From an uncultured Selenomonadales bacterium (GTDB lineage: Bacteria; Bacillota; Negativicutes; Selenomonadales; Selenomonadaceae): DNA of 64,000 nt. Below are positions 60,281 to 64,000 of the stretch, one piece after another. A model generated the notes under the pieces. It did not search any database and had not been told where the DNA came from. It saw only the letters and a list, made by a program, of their open reading frames with translations. The stretch spans positions 37,207 to 101,206 of the forward strand of contig CALFJC010000063.1 in assembly GCA_937877655.1 (NCBI GenBank), read 5' to 3'. Position numbers and translations under genes: made by a program. The first letter of the stretch is position 1. Every line of letters begins with the position of its first letter.

Positions 60281-63200
60281 TTATTTTTTGACAAGTTTAG
60301 TCCCGCTTATCGCGTAAGAGTCGCCGTTTACGTTGAAAGTTGTTGCCGTGAAATCTTTTAAAGTAATTGCGCTTGCCGTCGAGCCGACTTTGAAAGTTAC
60401 AATATTTTTAGTCTTGTTGTAAGTGCCGGAGAAGGTATCCGTAATTTGCAACATGTCGGTATCGTCGAAGCCGCTGATAACGTCTTTGCCGTCGCCGCTG
60501 TTGTAGATAAAGGTATCGGCACCTTCGCCGCCCCACAGCGAGTCATTACCTGCTCCGCCGATTAAAGTGTCGTCGCCGTTTTGCCCGTAAATTTTATCGG
60601 AGCCCGCGTTCCCCAGAATCAAATCGTCGCCGTCTTTGCCGTAGAGATAATCTTTTGCACTGCCGCCGAAAATGGAATTGTCTTGCGCATTGCCCACGAT
60701 TTTTATTGATTTTGTACGAGTTGAGGCGTCGGCAATTTCTCTCCATGCGGCTGAAAGCGTCACTTTAGAATTTGTGGAATCGTCAGCCAAGAATGCTCCG
60801 CCCAAAATTGTCCGCTCGGAACCTTCGGAATCTACGAAAACAATTTCTTTGCTCTTGGCGTTCTTGACAGTCAAAGTGTTCTTTCCGATTTTAAATGTCG
60901 CGTCCGAACCCTTGACGGAAGAAGAAACAATGTCGGCTGTGACAGAAATTTTATCGCCTGCCGCATAATCGGCGATAACGTCATTGCCCGCGTCGACAAC
61001 AAATAAATCGTCGCCTGCGCCGCCCGTGAAAGTATCGTTGCCTGCTCCGCCTATCAACGTATCATTTCCTGCTTCGCCGTAAAGTTTATCGGCTCCCGCA
61101 TTTCCGACAAGATAATCCGCGCCGTCTTTGCCGTGAAGATAATCTCTGCCGCTCCCGCCGAAAATGGAATTGTCTTGCGCATTGCCCACGATTTTAATTG
61201 ATTTTGTACGAGCCGAAGCGTCTGCAATTTCTCTCCATGCGGCTGAAAGCGTCACTTTCGAGTTTGTGGAATCGTCAGCCAAAAATGCTCCGCCCAAAAT
61301 TGTCCGCTCGTTACCGTCTTTGTCTGCGAAAACAATTTCTTTGCCCTTGCCGTTCTTGACGGTCAAAGTGTTCTTTCCGATTTTAAATGTCGCGTCCGAA
61401 CCCTTGACGGAAGAAGAAACAATGTCGGCTGTGACAGAAATTTTATCGCCTGCCGCATAATCGGCGATAACGTCATTGCCCGCGTCGACAACAAATAAAT
61501 CGTCGCCTGCGCCGCCCGTGAAAGTATCGTTGCCCGCGCCGCCAATCAGCGTATCATTTCCTGCTTCGCCGTAAAGTTTATCGGAGCCCGCATTTCCGAG
61601 AATCAAATCATCGCCGTCTTTGCCGTGAAGATAATCTCTGCCGCTCCCGCCGAAAATTGAATTGTTTTGGGCATTGCCCACGATTTTAATTGAAGTCGTT
61701 CTGTTGGATGCGTCGGCAATTTCTCTCCATGCGGCTGAAAGCGTTACTTTCGAGTTTGTGGAATCGTCAGCCAAAAATGCTCCGCCCAAAATTGTCCGTT
61801 CAATGCCGTCTTTGTCTGCGAAAACAATTTCTTTGCTCTTGCCGTTCTTGACAGTCAAAGTGTTCTTTCCGATTTTGAATGTCGCGTCCGAACCCTTGAC
61901 GGAAGAAGAAACAATGTCGGCTGTGACAGAAATTTTATCGCCTGCCGCATAATCGGCGATAACGTCATTGCCCGCGTCGACAACAAATAAATCGTCGCCT
62001 GCGCCGCCCGTGAAAGTATCGTTGCCTGCTCCGCCTATCAACGTATCATTTCCTGCTTCGCCGTAAAGTTTATCGGCTCCCGCATTTCCGACAAGATAAT
62101 CCGCGCCGTCTTTGCCGTGAAGATAATCTCTGCCGCTCCCGCCGAAAATGGAATTGTCTTGCGCATTACCGACGATTTTTATTGATTTTGTCCGTTCGGA
62201 GGCGTCGGCAATTTCTCTCCATGCGGCTGAAAGCGTTATTTTAGAATTTGTGGAATCGTCTGCAAAGAATGCCCCGCCAAAAATTGTCCGCTCGTTACCG
62301 TCTTTGTCTGCGAAAACAATTTCTTTGCCCTTGCCGTCTTTGACTGTCAAAGTGTTCTTTCCGATTTTAAATGTCGCGTCCGAGCCGTCGATTGAAGAAG
62401 AAGTTATCGCCGCGTTGACGGAAATTTTATCGCCCGCCGCATAATTTTCAATGACGTCATTTCCAGCCGTGTAAACGAAAACATCTGCGCCTTCGCCGCC
62501 AACTAGGGTATCGTTACCTTCGCCGCCGTCGATGGTCACGTTGTCGCCGTAATTTACAATGGAGTCGTCACCCGCGCCGCCGTTTATCAAGACAGCCTCG
62601 CCGTATTCGTTTACAATGGTATCTGCGCCGTCGCCGCCGTTGATTGTCGTATTGTCGGGTGTCGCTGTCAAATAACCTTCATCGTCGATTTGAGCCGCGT
62701 TGTAGATTAAATCGTCGCCGTCTCCACCGTTTATCGAAATATTTTTGCCCATGTTGGTAATGTTATCAGCATCTGCGCCGCCGTTGATTGTCACGCTGTC
62801 GCCGCCATTGCCGATAACATTTGCTCCCGAACCGCCGTTGATTATGACATCGGAGCCGTAATTTAAAATGTCATCATCGCCCGCGCCGCCTTCGATTGTC
62901 ACGCTGTTACCCAAATTGGTAACGGAATCATTTCCTGCACCGCCGACGATTGAAACTTTATCGGGCGTGCCGTCTCCTGATTGAAGAGAGTTAAGAATAT
63001 AATCATCGCCGTCGCCGACCGAGATTGTGTTATCGGAACCGTAATTGAAAACGTAATCCGCGCCGTCGCCCGTGTTTATCAAGGTTTTTGTGCCTATATT
63101 TGTAATGTTGTCCGAGTCTGTGCCGCCGTTGATTGTGACGGAGTCGCCGCTGTTTCCGATAACATTTTCTCCAAGTCCGCCGTCGATTATGACATTGGAG

Positions 63201-64000
63201 CCGCCATTTGCAATTTCATCATTTCCTGCTCCACCCAAAATGGTTACATTTGCGCCTGTGTTTGTAATGTTGTCATCGTCTGCGCCGCCGTTGATTGAAA
63301 CATTCGCACCTTCGTTGTAAATATCATTGTTACCTGCGCCGCCGTCAATCGTTACTTTCGCGGCAGTGTTTGTAATTGAATCGTTGCCTGCTCCGCCGCC
63401 GATTGAAACTTCCGAGCCGCTGTTTGAAATGGTATCAGCCCCGTCGTCGCCGTCGATTGTAACATTCGCGGCAGTGTTTGAAATTGAATCATTTCCTTCG
63501 CCGCCGTTAATTGTCACGCTGTCGCCCCAGTTATAAATGTAATCGTTGCCTTCGCCGCCCGCGATTGTCACATTCGAGGCGTAGTTTTCAATATAATCGT
63601 CATCTGCACCGCCGTTGATTGTCACATCCGCGCCTTCGTTGGAAATAAAATCGCCACCTTCGCCGCCGTCGATTGAAACTTCGGAGCCGTAATTATAAAT
63701 GTAATCGTTGCCTTCGCCGCCCGCGATTGAGACGTTCGCGGCGGTATTTCTAATTGTGTCGTCGCCTTCGCCGCCGTCGATTGAAACTTCGGAGCCGTAA
63801 TTGGAAATGTAATCGTCGCCTTCGCCACCCGCGATTGAGACATTGGAGCCGCTGTTATAAATATCATCATTATCTGCGCCGCCCGAAATGGAAACAGCCG
63901 AGTCCGTGTTTGTAATGTTGTCGTTGCCTTCGCCGCCCGCGATTGTCACATTCGAGGCGTAGTTTTCAATATAATCGTCATCTGCACCGCCGTTGATTGT
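60281..64000 (-). CDS. Giant RTX-like repeat protein, 3' part (incomplete, runs off the window)
   Basis: At least 1239 residues with no start in the window. Nearest the edge are about 28 short repeats of 18-20 residues of the type NVSIAGGEGNDYIYN, with GG-G-DD/ND turns that should form a calcium-bound or beta-helical stack. Then follow four units of 164 residues, each with hemolysin-type GGAGNDTF-GGAGDD nonapeptides and a non-RTX block (ADIVSSSVKGSDATFKIGK, then LSAAWREIADAS). The C-terminus is a short beta-type tail (GDSYAISGTKLVKK) as in type I secretion substrates. Probably a secreted adhesin or S-layer-like protein; no transporter genes are in view. Confidence 0.9.
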   Translation of the reverse strand, partial: TINGGADDDYIENYASNVTIAGGEGNDNITNTDSAVSISGGADNDDIYNSGSNVSIAGGEGDDYISNYGSEVSIDGGEGDDTIRNTAANVSIAGGEGNDYIYNYGSEVSIDGGEGGDFISNEGADVTINGGADDDYIENYASNVTIAGGEGNDYIYNWGDSVTINGGEGNDSISNTAANVTIDGDDGADTISNSGSEVSIGGGAGNDSITNTAAKVTIDGGAGNNDIYNEGANVSINGGADDDNITNTGANVTILGGAGNDEIANGGSNVIIDGGLGENVIGNSGDSVTINGGTDSDNITNIGTKTLINTGDGADYVFNYGSDNTISVGDGDDYILNSLQSGDGTPDKVSIVGGAGNDSVTNLGNSVTIEGGAGDDDILNYGSDVIINGGSGANVIGNGGDSVTINGGADADNITNMGKNISINGGDGDDLIYNAAQIDDEGYLTATPDNTTINGGDGADTIVNEYGEAVLINGGAGDDSIVNYGDNVTIDGGEGNDTLVGGEGADVFVYTAGNDVIENYAAGDKISVNAAITSSSIDGSDATFKIGKNTLTVKDGKGKEIVFADKDGNERTIFGGAFFADDSTNSKITLSAAWREIADASERTKSIKIVGNAQDNSIFGGSGRDYLHGKDGADYLVGNAGADKLYGEAGNDTLIGGAGNDTFTGGAGDDLFVVDAGNDVIADYAAGDKISVTADIVSSSVKGSDATFKIGKNTLTVKNGKSKEIVFADKDGIERTILGGAFLADDSTNSKVTLSAAWREIADASNRTTSIKIVGNAQNNSIFGGSGRDYLHGKDGDDLILGNAGSDKLYGEAGNDTLIGGAGNDTFTGGAGDDLFVVDAGNDVIADYAAGDKISVTADIVSSSVKGSDATFKIGKNTLTVKNGKGKEIVFADKDGNERTILGGAFLADDSTNSKVTLSAAWREIADASARTKSIKIVGNAQDNSIFGGSGRDYLHGKDGADYLVGNAGADKLYGEAGNDTLIGGAGNDTFTGGAGDDLFVVDAGNDVIADYAAGDKISVTADIVSSSVKGSDATFKIGKNTLTVKNAKSKEIVFVDSEGSERTILGGAFLADDSTNSKVTLSAAWREIADASTRTKSIKIVGNAQDNSIFGGSAKDYLYGKDGDDLILGNAGSDKIYGQNGDDTLIGGAGNDSLWGGEGADTFIYNSGDGKDVISGFDDTDMLQITDTFSGTYNKTKNIVTFKVGSTASAITLKDFTATTFNVNGDSYAISGTKLVKK

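Noticed and set aside
60672..63870. Long plus-strand frames antisense to the repeat protein, four of them almost identical.
   Set aside because: They are shadows produced by the 492-bp repeats of the minus-strand gene; no ribosome sites.
60281..64000. CRISPR or satellite array in the repeat region.
   Set aside because: The repeats keep one open frame and encode GG-rich turns of a secreted protein.
1..64000. rRNA, tRNA, tmRNA or integrase/transposase genes.
   Set aside because: I looked for them on both strands and recognised none; the hairpin elements have no associated transposase in this window.

Overview
The window looks like a chromosomal segment of a flagellated, strictly or facultatively anaerobic diderm Firmicute (Negativicutes, most likely a Selenomonas-like member). 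This is inferred from the mix of gene families. Firmicute-type traits are RqcH, FliY plus FlbD in the flagellar operon, and an Fnr with a C-terminal CX2CX4C cysteine cluster as in Bacillus. Diderm traits are an RND efflux pump with a lipoprotein adaptor and many exported proteins, two of them with Tat-type signals. I see no rRNA, tRNA or CRISPR array.

Layout. (1) 1-10.2 kb, minus strand: 2-oxoacid:ferredoxin oxidoreductase (korDAB) behind two unknown coiled-coil genes, a small coiled-coil gene and rqcH; then a rhamnan-synthesis-F-like gene and a GT2-GT4 glycosyltransferase. (2) 10.3-20.1 kb, plus strand: an unusual cluster with a GrpE-like protein, a lid-less Hsp70, a stand-alone specificity-domain fragment of an MmeI-type methyltransferase, a 1069-residue protein (J-like N-terminus, zinc ribbons, FN3-like domains), a zinc-ribbon GTPase, a coiled-coil protein preceded by two tandem micro-gene copies, and an exported protein. 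This is the best candidate for an undescribed system. (3) 20.1-24.4 kb: narK and a divergent fnr sharing one FNR box, a PAS-GGDEF protein, and a mobA-mobB fusion. (4) 24.5-37.3 kb: an accessory stretch with two nearly identical double-glycine-leader peptides, an RND pump and adaptor, two Tat-type carboxylesterases (one with an in-frame stop), an amidohydrolase relic, a SYLF protein, a choloylglycine-hydrolase-like enzyme, a membrane protein and a truncated symporter. (5) 37.4-43.2 kb: hcp followed by molybdenum cofactor genes, behind an FNR-like box. (6) 43.2-56.2 kb: a LysE exporter with a duplicated 3' end, then the flagellar export and switch operon (flbD-fliL-fliM-fliY ... cheY-fliO-fliP-fliQ-fliR-flhB-[phosphatase-symporter]-flhA). 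(7) 56.4-64 kb: a DUF4143-type ATPase, a YopX-like gene, a small exported protein, metY, and the 3' part of a giant repeat protein that runs off the window.

How the parts work together. The Fnr protein, narK, hcp, mobAB and the moco genes form a coherent nitrate and nitrosative-stress module: nitrate import, cofactor for a molybdoenzyme (not in the window), detoxification by Hcp, and oxygen sensing by Fnr. The flagellar genes form one long minus-strand transcription unit, broken up by a repeat element and two foreign genes.

Across the whole window there is a layer of short sequence structure that the genes do not explain: a dispersed multi-hairpin element in four copies with compensatory base changes, heptanucleotide-periodic tracts beside each copy and beside several promoters, and the octamer CTGCGCGG, which I count at least 45 times on the two strands and which is almost absent from the accessory stretch.
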